Positions 18,375-26,827 of a DNA stretch of 64,000 bases are shown here, piece after piece. A model generated the notes under the pieces. It made no database searches, had not been told where the DNA came from, and worked only from the letters and a program-made list of their open reading frames with translations. The translations under genes were made by a program, and so were the position numbers. The number at the start of each line of letters is the position of its first letter. Position 1 is the stretch's first letter. The stretch comes from Haloplanus natans DSM 17983 (GTDB lineage Archaea > Halobacteriota > Halobacteria > Halobacteriales > Haloferacaceae), in assembly GCF_000427685.1 (NCBI RefSeq), contig NZ_ATYM01000003.1, positions 62,001 to 126,000 of the forward strand, in the 5' to 3' direction.

Positions 18375-18662
18375 TCATTGATCATCAGTTGGAAGTGGAC
18401 GAAGTACGCCATACCAGAATCGGTAGCAAAGTCTTCCAAGACTATCGCCGAGTGCGAAATCATGGAACGTTGATTTCGATGTCTGTGAGCCTAATACCAC
18501 GCCGACGATAGCTAGCAATACCCCAAGCAATCCACGGTGTTTCCAGTTTGACCGAATCCCTCCCATGTCACGGTCACGCGCCCATGAACTGCCGATAGCG
18601 TATATTACACCAGCAACAAACAATTCTCTTCGCAACTGGATTCCTTCTTTCTGTGCAGTCAC
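18375..18662 (-). CDS. Hypothetical small membrane protein
   Basis: A 95-residue frame with two hydrophobic stretches (LFVAGVIYAIGSS and GLLGVLLAIVGVVLGS) separated by a charged loop. The composition fits a real small membrane protein, but I recognise no family. It could also be a remnant. Confidence 0.35.
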   Translation of the reverse strand: MTAQKEGIQLRRELFVAGVIYAIGSSWARDRDMGGIRSNWKHRGLLGVLLAIVGVVLGSQTSKSTFHDFALGDSLGRLCYRFWYGVLRPLPTDDQ

Positions 18663-18719
18663 GATCTAAGTCGAGTATGAACGGCAGTCTTTCGAGGGCA
18701 AGATACCCGAATGTACGCC

Positions 18720-19271
18720 TCAGTCATACTGATACTGTTCTATGTACTCGATACTGTCCCAGATACTGAGTACGCGGATGCGACCGTCGTAGTACGTGTT
18801 GTTGATTACTGCGGATATCGCTCGTTCAGCGTTCCGGTCGTCGATGAGAATCCCCACAGACTCATGCGCGGTTGACCCAAGGAGCAGTACGGCAGCTGCA
18901 GGGAGTTCTGAATCGGTCTTTCGCAGTTCGTCTGGATCCGTCTGCTCAACGTCTGCTAGTCGTTCGTGGACCCGGTCCATGACCTCTCCAGCACGCGGCC
19001 CGTCGTGAACACGGACGCCCGGCTGGACAGCGTCAAGGAGCGTAATCCACTCCGTCGTATCGGCACGGTCGACCCAGTCAATGCTGATGTATCCCTGTTG
19101 CTCCGAAACCTCTTCTACGACACCCTGAGTCAGATAGAGGTGGACGCCCTCTGATTTGACGTACTGAATAAAGATCTGATAGGCGTCACTCTCAGTCCCT
19201 CCGACGGTTCGGAGGAAGCTCGTATCGAGAACTAAAGCCGTCGGGAACGGCGACGGATGGGCCTCACTCAT
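18720..19271 (-). CDS. PIN-like nuclease, probable toxin of a TA-like pair
   Basis: A 183-residue protein with PIN-fold features: the first acidic residue in ALVLDTSFLRTVGG (about 12-25), a central acidic segment DSELPAAAVLLLGS, and ILIDDRNAERAI near the C-terminus. Such proteins cut RNA when freed from their partner. Its start overlaps the end of the HTH gene by 8 bp, the usual arrangement for co-translated regulator/toxin pairs. PIN membership is judged by pattern. Confidence 0.65.
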   Translation of the reverse strand: MSEAHPSPFPTALVLDTSFLRTVGGTESDAYQIFIQYVKSEGVHLYLTQGVVEEVSEQQGYISIDWVDRADTTEWITLLDAVQPGVRVHDGPRAGEVMDRVHERLADVEQTDPDELRKTDSELPAAAVLLLGSTAHESVGILIDDRNAERAISAVINNTYYDGRIRVLSIWDSIEYIEQYQYD

Positions 19272-19893
19272 CGGGGCGCTGGTACGGTCCCTGTTCGAGG
19301 GCCCGCTCGTGAACGTCCACCTCGAAGGCCACGTCGCTGAGCGTCGGGTCGAAGTTCTTCACGACGGCTAGGACCCGCCCGATCGCTTGCGTCACCGCGA
19401 TGGCCTCGACAGCGGGGACGCCGAGGTCGTCGGCAACACCACGACGGGTCGTCTCACCCTTTAGGTAGGTAATCGTGCCCATCACCGCCGGTGCAAGCGC
19501 CGCCTTCCCGTGGCGATCTACGTAGAGTTCGAGGTCGTCGTCGACGCTGGTTGCGCCGTAGACGGCGATGATGGCAGGCCCGAATTCGAGGGTGATCTCA
19601 TCGGTCCAATCGCCGCTCACCGGGTCGGCACGCCAGAGCGCTGACCCGTCCTCGTATTCGTCCAGTTCCTCCGCGACGCCCAACTCCGCCAGCATATTGG
19701 CGTACTTGTACGCGGTACTTTTTGAGAAGTCCTGACGCTCACGGGTTGCGGTAATCGTCGTCGGGGAGTTGATGAGGAGGTCCGCGTAGAAACGGGCGAG
19801 GTCGGGGGTACCGAGCAATTCCTGGATGACGAAAAACCGGTGGGCAGTGTGTCCCGCACCCGGTAGCTGAACAGAGGCTGATGCGTCCGACAT
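19264..19893 (-). CDS. HTH regulator/antitoxin-like partner of the PIN protein
   Basis: A 209-residue protein with an N-terminal winged-helix segment (residues about 25-75, TATRERQDFSKSTAYKYANMLAELGVAEEL) and a C-terminal half unique to a haloarchaeal family (YVDRHGKAALAPAVMGTITYLKGETTRRG). It precedes and overlaps the PIN gene. The promoter carries ACACCCCAAACG just upstream of a TATA box, identical in sequence and spacing to that of the HTH gene at 29963, so an autoregulatory operator is likely. Confidence 0.7.
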   Translation of the reverse strand: MSDASASVQLPGAGHTAHRFFVIQELLGTPDLARFYADLLINSPTTITATRERQDFSKSTAYKYANMLAELGVAEELDEYEDGSALWRADPVSGDWTDEITLEFGPAIIAVYGATSVDDDLELYVDRHGKAALAPAVMGTITYLKGETTRRGVADDLGVPAVEAIAVTQAIGRVLAVVKNFDPTLSDVAFEVDVHERALEQGPYQRPDE

Positions 19894-19922
19894 ATTCCAT
19901 AGTACGCGAACTATATACTAAG

Positions 19923-19934
19923 CGTTTGGGGTGT
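19923..19934 (-). promoter_or_regulatory. Operator-like 12-mer upstream of the HTH/PIN pair
   Basis: CGTTTGGGGTGT on the plus strand (ACACCCCAAACG in the direction of the gene) begins 30 bp before the start codon and abuts the TATA-like AGTATATAG. The same 12-mer occurs 31 bp before another HTH gene at 30353-30364. Confidence 0.55.
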
Positions 19935-20067
19935 AAATCAAGACGATGAGTCGGTGTGCAGGTAGACCTCCTCACCGTCATATAATTGTAAAGATAGATG
20001 GAATCAACTCTGTTAGAAGCGTTCTATTACACCCTCTACAGACAAGAGAGAATCAACAGCGTGGACG

Positions 20068-20994
20068 TTACACGGCGAGTTCGTCCAGCGCATCGCGATG
20101 GGTCCGAATAGTGACCACCGAGACGTTCGCAACGTCAGCGACGTCCGACTGGGTGAGCCACCGTCCGTCTTCGCGTCCGGCCTTGTACAGACAGGCTGCG
20201 GCGAACCCAGATGGTCGAACTCCCGTGGTTGCTCCGGTCGATTCGGATGCTTCCGCCAGCTGCCGAGCCCGCTGCCGGATCTGATCGGAGACGTCGAGCT
20301 CCGAGGCCAACCGCGGAACGAACGCACTCGGCGTCACGGGTTGGGCTGGCAGGCCAAGTTCCGTATTCAGCGTCGTGTATGCGTTCGTCACCCGCGATTG
20401 CTCGACGCGCGCCGACTCGGTGATGTCGTCTAGCGTTCGCGGCTGCCCGTTACACCGACACGCCCCGTAGACACTCGCGGTGGCCATCGCCTCGATCGAC
20501 CGGCCCTGCAGGAGGTCCTCGTTCTGAGCGCTGCGGAATAGCTGGCAGGCCTGGTCACGGATCGTCTCGGATAGTTCGAGCGCACTACTGATCCGGCGGA
20601 CTTCACTAAGCCCGTGTGCGAGGTTGCGTTCGGCTTTCGACTGAAATCGCCCACGGGTCTGTTCACGCCGCATTCGGAACAGACGGCGTCGCTTCTGTCC
20701 TGAGAGTTCGTTCCCGTTCGCATCGGTCCCGCGGCCGATCTCCGTCGACAACCCACGATCGTGCCGCGCCGCCGTCAACGGAGCGCCCGTGCGCTCCCGT
20801 TCGTCTTCGTCGAACCCTCGCCACTCTGGCCCGTGGTCGATCCGCTGCTCGTCAATGACCAGGCCACAGTCCTCGCAGACGGTTTCGACTGTGTTGGTGG
20901 TGACCCGGCCGTCGCACTCGGGACATTGGTTCGCACTCGATTCCGTTCGGACGTCTTCGTCAAAGCCAGTTTCGTAGATGTCTCCGGTTGCCAT
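20068..20994 (-). CDS. tfb: Transcription initiation factor IIB (TFB)
   Basis: A 308-residue TFB from MATGDIYETGFDEDV. The N-terminal zinc ribbon uses C24, C27, C40 and C43 (CPECDGR, CEDCGLV), followed by the B-finger region (EWRGFDEDERERTGAPLT) and two cyclin-like repeats (about 105-200 and 205-300). The protein recruits RNA polymerase to TBP-bound promoters. Haloarchaea encode several TFBs and a plasmid copy may redirect transcription of the replicon. A longer in-frame start at 21045 is unlikely because family members begin at MAT. Confidence 0.93.
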   Translation of the reverse strand: MATGDIYETGFDEDVRTESSANQCPECDGRVTTNTVETVCEDCGLVIDEQRIDHGPEWRGFDEDERERTGAPLTAARHDRGLSTEIGRGTDANGNELSGQKRRRLFRMRREQTRGRFQSKAERNLAHGLSEVRRISSALELSETIRDQACQLFRSAQNEDLLQGRSIEAMATASVYGACRCNGQPRTLDDITESARVEQSRVTNAYTTLNTELGLPAQPVTPSAFVPRLASELDVSDQIRQRARQLAEASESTGATTGVRPSGFAAACLYKAGREDGRWLTQSDVADVANVSVVTIRTHRDALDELAV

Positions 20995-21405
20995 CGTTCT
21001 CACCGTGTTCAAGGAACTCGCCCGTACAGCGAGCCCCTCACCCATTGAGGGGGTGAAAGACTCTGCGTAGGACTGTCACACCTACTTGGATTCGGCGGTT
21101 TGAATTACGCTGTTGTCGTCCTCTACAACCGAGTAGAGGCAGTCGATTCATCGAAACCGAGGAAATGCCCAGTGATTGGCATCGTGAACGGGCGACTCTG
21201 CCTGGAGATTTCTCTATAGACGAGGCCCTCTGCAAAATTCGGGAGCTGCCCGATCCTCAGTGAACTGATCGTATAATAAAATAGACACTTGGGAGGTCGT
21301 GGCTGCGCGCGCAGCGACCACAGGGAGCGAGCACGGAGCGGAGGGTGGGGCGGCGGGGCCTGGGCCGGTCCGGCGGACAATAAAAAAGAACGATACCGCG
21401 CTCGC
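20995..21405. other. Intergenic region between TFB and the OB-fold gene
   Basis: No gene is supported. 21040-21060 has a short hairpin (CCTCACCCATTGAGG). 21290-21380 is GC-rich with inverted repeats (GTCGTGGCTGCGCGCGCAGC) followed by AATAAAAAAG, which fits a structured terminator downstream of the OB-fold gene. Confidence 0.4.
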
Positions 21406-22308
21406 CTACTCGTCCCACCACCGACCGCGTTCTGGGAAGTGGATCGTCGTCCACCCGGTCACGGCTAGGGAGACACGTCCCTCGTACCAGTTCCGGGCTG
21501 CCTTGTGAATTCGAATCCGCTCGCCTTCCTTGACCCACGGGGCGTCCGATGCCTTCCAGATCGTCACGCGCGTCTTTCCGCTGTCGTCCGCGATGAGCCC
21601 CACTTGGGCGATACTCGGATGCGAAGGGTCCCACAACGTCTCGACACGCCCCTCAACGCTCACCTCCTTGCGGTCGATGTCTTCGAGTGTCTCGATTGGA
21701 ACGACCCGTCCCGGCGCCGTCTGCAACGCCTCGAACGTCCCGACGACCGCCGCCATCAGACTCTTGCCACTGGCCACGGCTTCGCCCAACCGTCGCCCGA
21801 TCATCGCGCGTGACCACCCGTCCAACTGCGCCGCTATGCGCTTCGCCTGCTTGTTTACCGCCGCCAACTCGTCTTGGTCGAGTCCCGCTCGGGGATCCGC
21901 CCGCTCCGGATCAGCCATCATCGGATTCGCGCTCGCCGCCCGCTTCTGGAACTGCTCACGCTGCTCAGCGCTTCGCTCCGCTACGACCTCACGCGTGCGC
22001 TGCTCCCGACCGTCCTGCGTTCCCAGCTCGGCCTGGGCACTGATGCGCTCCAGTTCTGCTTCCCGCGCCTGAATGCGCTCCTCCTGTTCGAGGGTGACGC
22101 CGTGAATCCGCTCGTTGCTCGTGTCCGCGATCCCGTCTGGGTGGTTCGCATCTACCTTTGCCTGCGTCTCCTGCTTGACTGTCGCCCGGAACTCCGGCGT
22201 CTCGTCGACGACCTCGAACCCATCCTCGTCGACCTCGAAGTCATCGTGTTTCTCGAAAGCCTGTTCATCGACCGAAACCTCATTACCGAAGACGTTCTTA
22301 CCCGACAT
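21406..22308 (-). CDS. OB-fold ssDNA-binding (RPA-like) protein
   Basis: A 300-residue protein. The N-terminal 120 residues are acidic and coiled (LEQEERIQAREAELERISAQAEL). The C-terminal part (about 195-300) is an OB-fold with EVSVEGRVETLWDPSHPSIAQVG, LIADDSGKTRVTIWK and GERIRIHKAARNWYEGRVSL, typical of haloarchaeal RPA-like DNA-binding proteins. It probably binds single-stranded DNA during replication or repair of the plasmid. The divergent flank carries GC-rich element A. Confidence 0.82.
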   Translation of the reverse strand: MSGKNVFGNEVSVDEQAFEKHDDFEVDEDGFEVVDETPEFRATVKQETQAKVDANHPDGIADTSNERIHGVTLEQEERIQAREAELERISAQAELGTQDGREQRTREVVAERSAEQREQFQKRAASANPMMADPERADPRAGLDQDELAAVNKQAKRIAAQLDGWSRAMIGRRLGEAVASGKSLMAAVVGTFEALQTAPGRVVPIETLEDIDRKEVSVEGRVETLWDPSHPSIAQVGLIADDSGKTRVTIWKASDAPWVKEGERIRIHKAARNWYEGRVSLAVTGWTTIHFPERGRWWDE

Positions 22309-22495
22309 TGGTCTTAGACCTGAAGGCGCTCACGCGCCCGACACCGCGATGCTCCTACATCGCGGTTTTCCGACGACAACGACCGACAGACTCGTCTGCG
22401 CGCTCTCGCTCGCGCCTTCGCGAGCGCCCTGTGGGCGCGAGCGAGAGCGCGCCTCAGGGAGGCCACCCAACCAGCACCGCGCGCCGACCCGCCCG

Positions 22496-22860
22496 GAGCG
22501 AGCGACCAGCGGAGAAAGCGTGGGGGGTGAGCAGCGACGCCGCGCAACCCCTCGCGCTTTCCCGCTGGCGTCGAGGGCACATGCACTTTAGCCCGGCAGT
22601 CCGCCCGCTACTGCAGGCAGACCGCCCGGAATGGTCGGTCGCGAGCGACGCGGAGGGCGGAACGCGGCGAGCGGGGCGGGCCGTATCGTACCACACCAAC
22701 CAGCCGATGAGTGTGCTTGCCCGACAACAACCCTCAGGTGGGACTGAAAGGGGCCGGGCGCTTGACGTGCCCCGACAACGCAAGCACCGCAGGAACGAGG
22801 CGCGCAGCGAGTCGCGGCCGGCGAGCGCACGGGGGCTTTCGAGGTAACCGCACCTGTCGC
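22496..22860 (+). ncRNA. GC-rich conserved element A, candidate structured RNA
   Basis: Three blocks are shared with element B (26404-26740): 22561-22596 (34 of 36 identical, containing GAGGGCACATGCA and TTTAGCCCGG), 22625-22656 (32 of 32, containing GGAATGGTCGGTCGCGAG) and 22656-22684 (29 of 29, containing GGCGGAACGCGGCGAGCGG). A fourth, looser block has GGTGGGACTGAAAGGGG (22737-22753). Between blocks 1 and 2 each copy forms a different hairpin (here GTCcGCC pairs with GGCaGAC). Conserved cores with variable helices point to a folded RNA. The transcribed strand is not certain. Long open frames here are a GC effect. Confidence 0.45.
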
Positions 22861-22958
22861 TAGAAGCTGTTTGTCCTTCCAGAGGACGTTTGGTGGGGGC
22901 TTCGGGGCTTCTCTGCGGCTACCCGAAACTTATGTCGGTCCCAGTAAGACCAAGCAGT

Positions 22959-23522
22959 ATGTCCTTACTGCCCTCCACTGACGATGTATCTGCGGAACAG
23001 GAGGGCGAGATTCAGGTACTTGGTGTTACTGAAGACGGGACGGCAGATGTCTTCGACGCACTCGCTTCGGACACTGCTCGGCTCGTGCTGACCGCGATTT
23101 ACGACGAGCCTGCGCCACCGTCTGCATTAGCGGATCGCCTCGATATGTCGGTGCAGAATGTTTCGTACCACCTCAACAATCTCGAAGACGCTGGCATCGT
23201 GCAGGTAGCTGATACGCGGTACTCCGAGAAGGGCAAAGAGATGAACGTGTATGCGCCAGCCGACGACCCGGTCGTTGTCTTCGTCGGCACGGAAACCCGC
23301 AAGACGGGATTTATTGATTTGCTCAAGCGACTCGTCGGCGCGTCTGCCCTGCTCCTCCTTGGATCGGTCCTGCTCTATATCTACCAAGGATTTGGTCTCG
23401 GTGCTGGCGGCGGTAGTGAATCAACCATTCGGGCACTGCTTGCAGTCCCCGGCTTTGAGTTCCTTCTCGGTGGACTGTTCATCCTTAGTCTGACCGTCAT
23501 CTGGTGGCGGTGGAATCAATAG
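22959..23522 (+). CDS. ArsR-type wHTH regulator with C-terminal membrane segments
   Basis: A 187-residue protein from MSLLPSTDDVSAEQEG. The wHTH (about 30-100) reads ASDTARLVLTAIYDEPAPPSALADRL and VQNVSYHLNNLEDAGIV. The C-terminus carries two hydrophobic helices (ASALLLLGSVLLYIYQGFGLG and LLGGLFILSLTVIWWRW), so it is a membrane-tethered regulator. The start at 22959 is favoured over 22890 because a TATA-like AACTTATG lies about 29 bp upstream. The next gene encodes a membrane protein. Confidence 0.75.
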   Translation: MSLLPSTDDVSAEQEGEIQVLGVTEDGTADVFDALASDTARLVLTAIYDEPAPPSALADRLDMSVQNVSYHLNNLEDAGIVQVADTRYSEKGKEMNVYAPADDPVVVFVGTETRKTGFIDLLKRLVGASALLLLGSVLLYIYQGFGLGAGGGSESTIRALLAVPGFEFLLGGLFILSLTVIWWRWNQ

Positions 23523-23628
23523 GTGGACTCCCAGTATCCGTCAAAATCAATTTTGAACCAAGCGGGGTGTTAAGCCTCGTCTCGGACAATGAACGAGTAT
23601 GACGGTCTCACCTGGGGTGGCGCGGTAA

Positions 23629-24228
23629 ATGGCACTGCCGACAGGGTTACTCCCCGTTCTCGCGTTCGTCATCACAATTGGAGTCTCAGTTCCAGTGGCC
23701 GTTACAACGCTTCTGGCCTCCCGAACGGGAACGCAGTCGATCAGGAGGGCGCTCCGACTGGCGCTTCTTGAGGCCAGTCTACTCTACCTCGTCGGCGTCG
23801 TCGTCGTTTGGGCAATCGCTGGGGGCGGATTGGACACGGAACTGTGGGAGATCCCGGCGACGCTCGTGGGCACGGGGATCGGCACGCTATTGATCTTGAC
23901 GGCGCTTCCGCTGGTGGTCGGGCAAAAGATCATCCACCACTGGCGGCAGATCGAGCCGGAAGCCGCACTCCGATACACGGTCGCTGGCTGGCCGACTGCG
24001 ATGCTCATCACCTTTGGAATCTTCATTGCGCCTGGCGGGCTCGCTCAGGGGACGCTCTTTGATATTGGCGGTCCCACGGTCTGTCTGGTAGGGTTCTGTG
24101 GAATCAGCCTCCTGTTGATGGGTGCATTCTTTTTAGAAGCACTCGTTGTCGTGGTCGGGCCGGGGTTGGTTGGTCTGATGCTTTCCGTCCGTGGGGAAGT
24201 GGGCGGAGGATCGCAACCGATTCGATGA
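23629..24228 (+). CDS. Hypothetical multi-pass membrane protein
   Basis: A 199-residue hydrophobic protein with five or six predicted membrane helices, for example LLPVLAFVITIGVSVPVAVTTLL, ASLLYLVGVVVVWAIAGGG and CLVGFCGISLLLMGAFFLEALVVVVGPGL in three parts. No family is recognised. It lies about 100 bp downstream of the membrane-tethered regulator and may be its target. Confidence 0.6.
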   Translation: MALPTGLLPVLAFVITIGVSVPVAVTTLLASRTGTQSIRRALRLALLEASLLYLVGVVVVWAIAGGGLDTELWEIPATLVGTGIGTLLILTALPLVVGQKIIHHWRQIEPEAALRYTVAGWPTAMLITFGIFIAPGGLAQGTLFDIGGPTVCLVGFCGISLLLMGAFFLEALVVVVGPGLVGLMLSVRGEVGGGSQPIR

Positions 24229-24475
24229 GAGTAATCGCAAACATGAGTCGAATGTGCTACGTCGGAACTGACGATGGGCGGATCTACGCAATCAGGATCC
24301 GCGAGTAGCAGTACACGCATGTCTGGCAAGAAACCCATCTACACCCCATAATCGCCGGGCAACCGCGTATCTGTTCGAAAAGCGAGCGACCAGCGGGTCG
24401 ACATCCACTCCATTCGTAGGAGCGTCCGCTCGCTAGCGTCAAGGACGCTACGGCGGCACCTCACGGGTCTGTGCG
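24229..24475. other. Intergenic region: protein remnant and right end of a TnpB element
   Basis: 24243-24308 encodes YVGTDDGRIYAI within a 21-codon frame, which resembles one blade of a PQQ-type beta-propeller and is probably a remnant. 24339-24475 should be the right end of the TnpB element that follows. It contains a hairpin with AGCGTCC/GGACGCT arms (about 24419-24447). Confidence 0.4.
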
Positions 24476-25717
24476 CTATTCGTTGGGTGTCACTATGGTT
24501 CCCTCGACGGGATGCCACTGGTGATCGTCCCACTGGAACCGCACGGGCCGTGCCGTCGGCCTGACTGTCGTGTTCGTCGCCTGCTCAAGCAGCGCTTTCG
24601 AAGCCACGAGATCAGCATGGCCCTCGAAGCCACACGGACAGGTCAGCGTCTCACGATGCCGGTGTGTTCGTTCCCGTTCGCCACACTCCGGACACGTCTG
24701 GGACGTCCACGCCTCGGAGATTGCTTCTACGTCGATACCAAACTCTTCACAGACAGATTCGAGTCGATCAATGCACTGTTGGTGAGCCCAGAACGACCGC
24801 GCCTTGAAGTTGGCTTCCACCGACCAGTACTCCCCAAGAACGCCGGTGAGATCGCCGTGATAGATGGTCGTCATACTAGCCGCGTCTAACCGTTCGACCA
24901 GATCCCTGAGGAGGGCGTTCACTGCGTGGTCGCGCCGCCGAGATCGCGTCCGGTAGAGGCGCTTGATTCGCTGACTGGTGTGTTGCTCGTCAGGGAGTTT
25001 CGCCTGGGCATCGGCGATTCGGTTGGTTGTCTCTCGAAACTGCTCGAACGGCGTCTGTCCATTGTACAGGTACTGCTCCCCGCTCGTTGTCGTACAGGCA
25101 ACGAGGACATTTGCACCGAGATCGAGAGCGGCGGCTTCGGAACCATTTGACTCACTCGTTTCGATCTCCTCGACGGTTGTCGACTGGTGGACACGGTACG
25201 TCTCTTCAACTGAATCGTATCTGATTTCGAGCCGGCCACTGTCTCCGCGCCACTTCGGATTGCCCCGAACTGGCAATCGGAGCCGTTCGTACATCCCGAA
25301 TCCGTACTCGTCTTTGAGATCCATTCCGATGCGAATCTCCAGTCGTGACCGCTCATTCCACCGAATGGTGTACGAATCGTCACGGATGTAGGTGTGGAGG
25401 TTTCGGCCCTCGTCTCGATTCCCCCAGTAGCCGGGGGGACTCGGATCGTACGCTGGATCGTCGAGAAGCTCGAAGAACGAGCGCCATGCCGTATCGTTCA
25501 CGCGAGCGATCTGTTGGGTTGTCGCTCCGCTCAGCACGTCGACGTACTCGTCGTAGTAGCCATCGCACTCCCAGACGCTTTCGCCGTCGAAGAACCGCTG
25601 TCGGCGGTCGTAGGTGAGCTGGTTCCAGAGGCTTGCTGAGGCATCCAGTACTCGCACGAGAATCTCTTCTGTCGTCTCAGATTGCGGAACGAGATCGAAC
25701 GTATTCGTTCGATTCAT
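24476..25717 (-). CDS. IS1341-type TnpB-like protein, divergent RuvC-II
   Basis: A 413-residue TnpB relative with RuvC-I D199 (ALDLGAN), zinc ribbon C342, C345, C360, C362 (CPECGERERTHRHRETLTCPCG) and RuvC-III D369 (GHADLVASK). At RuvC-II the usual Glu (xxExL) is replaced by HGDLTGVL (288-293), a feature I also associate with other haloarchaeal proteins of this branch. The N-terminal half differs from the other TnpBs in the window. It stands alone without TnpA. Nuclease activity is uncertain because of the Glu change. Confidence 0.8.
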   Translation of the reverse strand: MNRTNTFDLVPQSETTEEILVRVLDASASLWNQLTYDRRQRFFDGESVWECDGYYDEYVDVLSGATTQQIARVNDTAWRSFFELLDDPAYDPSPPGYWGNRDEGRNLHTYIRDDSYTIRWNERSRLEIRIGMDLKDEYGFGMYERLRLPVRGNPKWRGDSGRLEIRYDSVEETYRVHQSTTVEEIETSESNGSEAAALDLGANVLVACTTTSGEQYLYNGQTPFEQFRETTNRIADAQAKLPDEQHTSQRIKRLYRTRSRRRDHAVNALLRDLVERLDAASMTTIYHGDLTGVLGEYWSVEANFKARSFWAHQQCIDRLESVCEEFGIDVEAISEAWTSQTCPECGERERTHRHRETLTCPCGFEGHADLVASKALLEQATNTTVRPTARPVRFQWDDHQWHPVEGTIVTPNE

Positions 25718-25855
25718 GGCTCAGCATTCGATTGCGCTCCGGACACGCCTGCGCTGGGGTCAGTTGTCTGCACGATTCTCGGGCGACTGCTACTTAGGCT
25801 GAGGTGACAGTGCCATCTCATCGGGACTCCCTCTCTGGTGAAGGCTCGATTACGT

Positions 25856-26246
25856 CGCGCCTCCGCCCATCGTGGGCGCGAAAAACAACCACCAGAGGAG
25901 CGAAATCAGAGTCCCTCAGCGGTCGCTGTGCTCCCACATCCGCGGGACGTAGCCAAGATGTTCGATGTCGTCGGCGTAGTCACGAAGGAGGCCGACCAAG
26001 ACGACTTCAGGCACGCCGGCTTCGGCTTGTTCAACCAACCACTGTTCCAGTTCGTCTCCGGCCCGCTCAATGTCGGTGAGATCAACCGACATCCGGGCAG
26101 TCCTTCTTTGGGTGACGGTTCACCTGTCGCTGGTGGCGTTGGTCCATCAGGAATCACCTAGTTCTACGCAGGCACAACGGTTCGCGCCTGCACCCTTTAC
26201 AAGCGCAAAAAGAACCACCGGTGGCGTAATCAATTCAGAGGTGAGC
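25856..26246. repeat. Imperfect direct repeats flanking a small gene
   Basis: 25856-25915 and 26189-26246 are similar over about 58 bp: both start GCGCCT, contain AAAAA followed by AACCACC about 20 bp later, and end with AATCA..TCAGAG. They bracket the 58-residue gene at 25916-26092. They may be ends of a small mobile unit or duplicated flanks. Confidence 0.35.
25916..26092 (-). CDS. Small conserved-looking protein (58 residues)
   Basis: ATG at 26092 to TGA at 25916 encodes an acidic 58-residue protein (MSVDLTDIERAGDELEQWLV at the start, DYADDIEHLGYVPRMWEHSD at the end). The composition and helical pattern (ELEQWLVEQAEAGVPEVVLV) fit a real haloarchaeal gene. Function is unknown. Confidence 0.6.
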   Translation of the reverse strand: MSVDLTDIERAGDELEQWLVEQAEAGVPEVVLVGLLRDYADDIEHLGYVPRMWEHSDR

Positions 26247-26403
26247 CCATACCGATATGCCCGCTCGTGTCCGGCCCGATGTGCGGGTCCGTGTCCAGGG
26301 CGACTGTCGCCGAGAACGCGCGCCGCGGTGTGGCGCGCGACAGCGCAGGCGGCACCAAGCGCTGGAACGCGAAAGCCCGCAAGGGGCGCAACCGACGGGG
26401 ATA

Positions 26404-26740
26404 CCCGCTGGCGCCGAGGGCACATGCATTTTAGCCCGGAACGGGCGCGGGCGGTGCGGAGAGCGCCCGCACGCCCGGAATGGTCGGTCGCGAGCGACGC
26501 GGAGGTCCCGCGAGCGGAGCGAGCGGGACGCCGGTGAGCTTGCTCACCGGAAGGCGGAACGCGGCGAGCGGGGCGGGCCGTCACGTACACACCTGTCCAG
26601 CTGGCCGCGACACTCGGCGATCCAGCTACCGTCCTGGTGGACTCAGAAAGGGCGAGGCCGTCTCGGTCACCGGGAGAGCAGGCTCTTCCGAGCTAACGGG
26701 CGGCGCGCCGCCCGTGAACGGCCGAGGGCCTTCATCGTGT
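26404..26740 (+). ncRNA. GC-rich conserved element B, candidate structured RNA
   Basis: Second copy of the element at 22496. The conserved blocks are 26404-26439, 26474-26505 and 26553-26581. Compared with copy A it has a 47-bp insert at 26506-26552 made of two perfect hairpins (TCCCGC/GCGGGA and CCGGTGAGC/GCTCACCGG), exactly between blocks 2 and 3, and a longer helix between blocks 1 and 2 (GCGGGCG/CGCCCGC). Insertions that are whole stem-loops, with untouched cores, are what an RNA would tolerate. A later block has GGTGGACTCAGAAAGGG (26636-26652). Confidence 0.45.
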
Positions 26741-26827
26741 TTCTCACCCAGCAACCTCAGCTGAGTCAGTTATACTCGTTGCGAGATAGCGAAGTTATTT
26801 AAATATCGGTTCGTATCTACGCAACAG

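Noticed and set aside
22308-22847. 179-codon plus-strand frame and overlapping frames in the GC-rich region
   Set aside because: Codon pattern is arginine-rich noise from GC content. Conservation between the two copies is block-wise with whole-hairpin inserts, not codon-wise.
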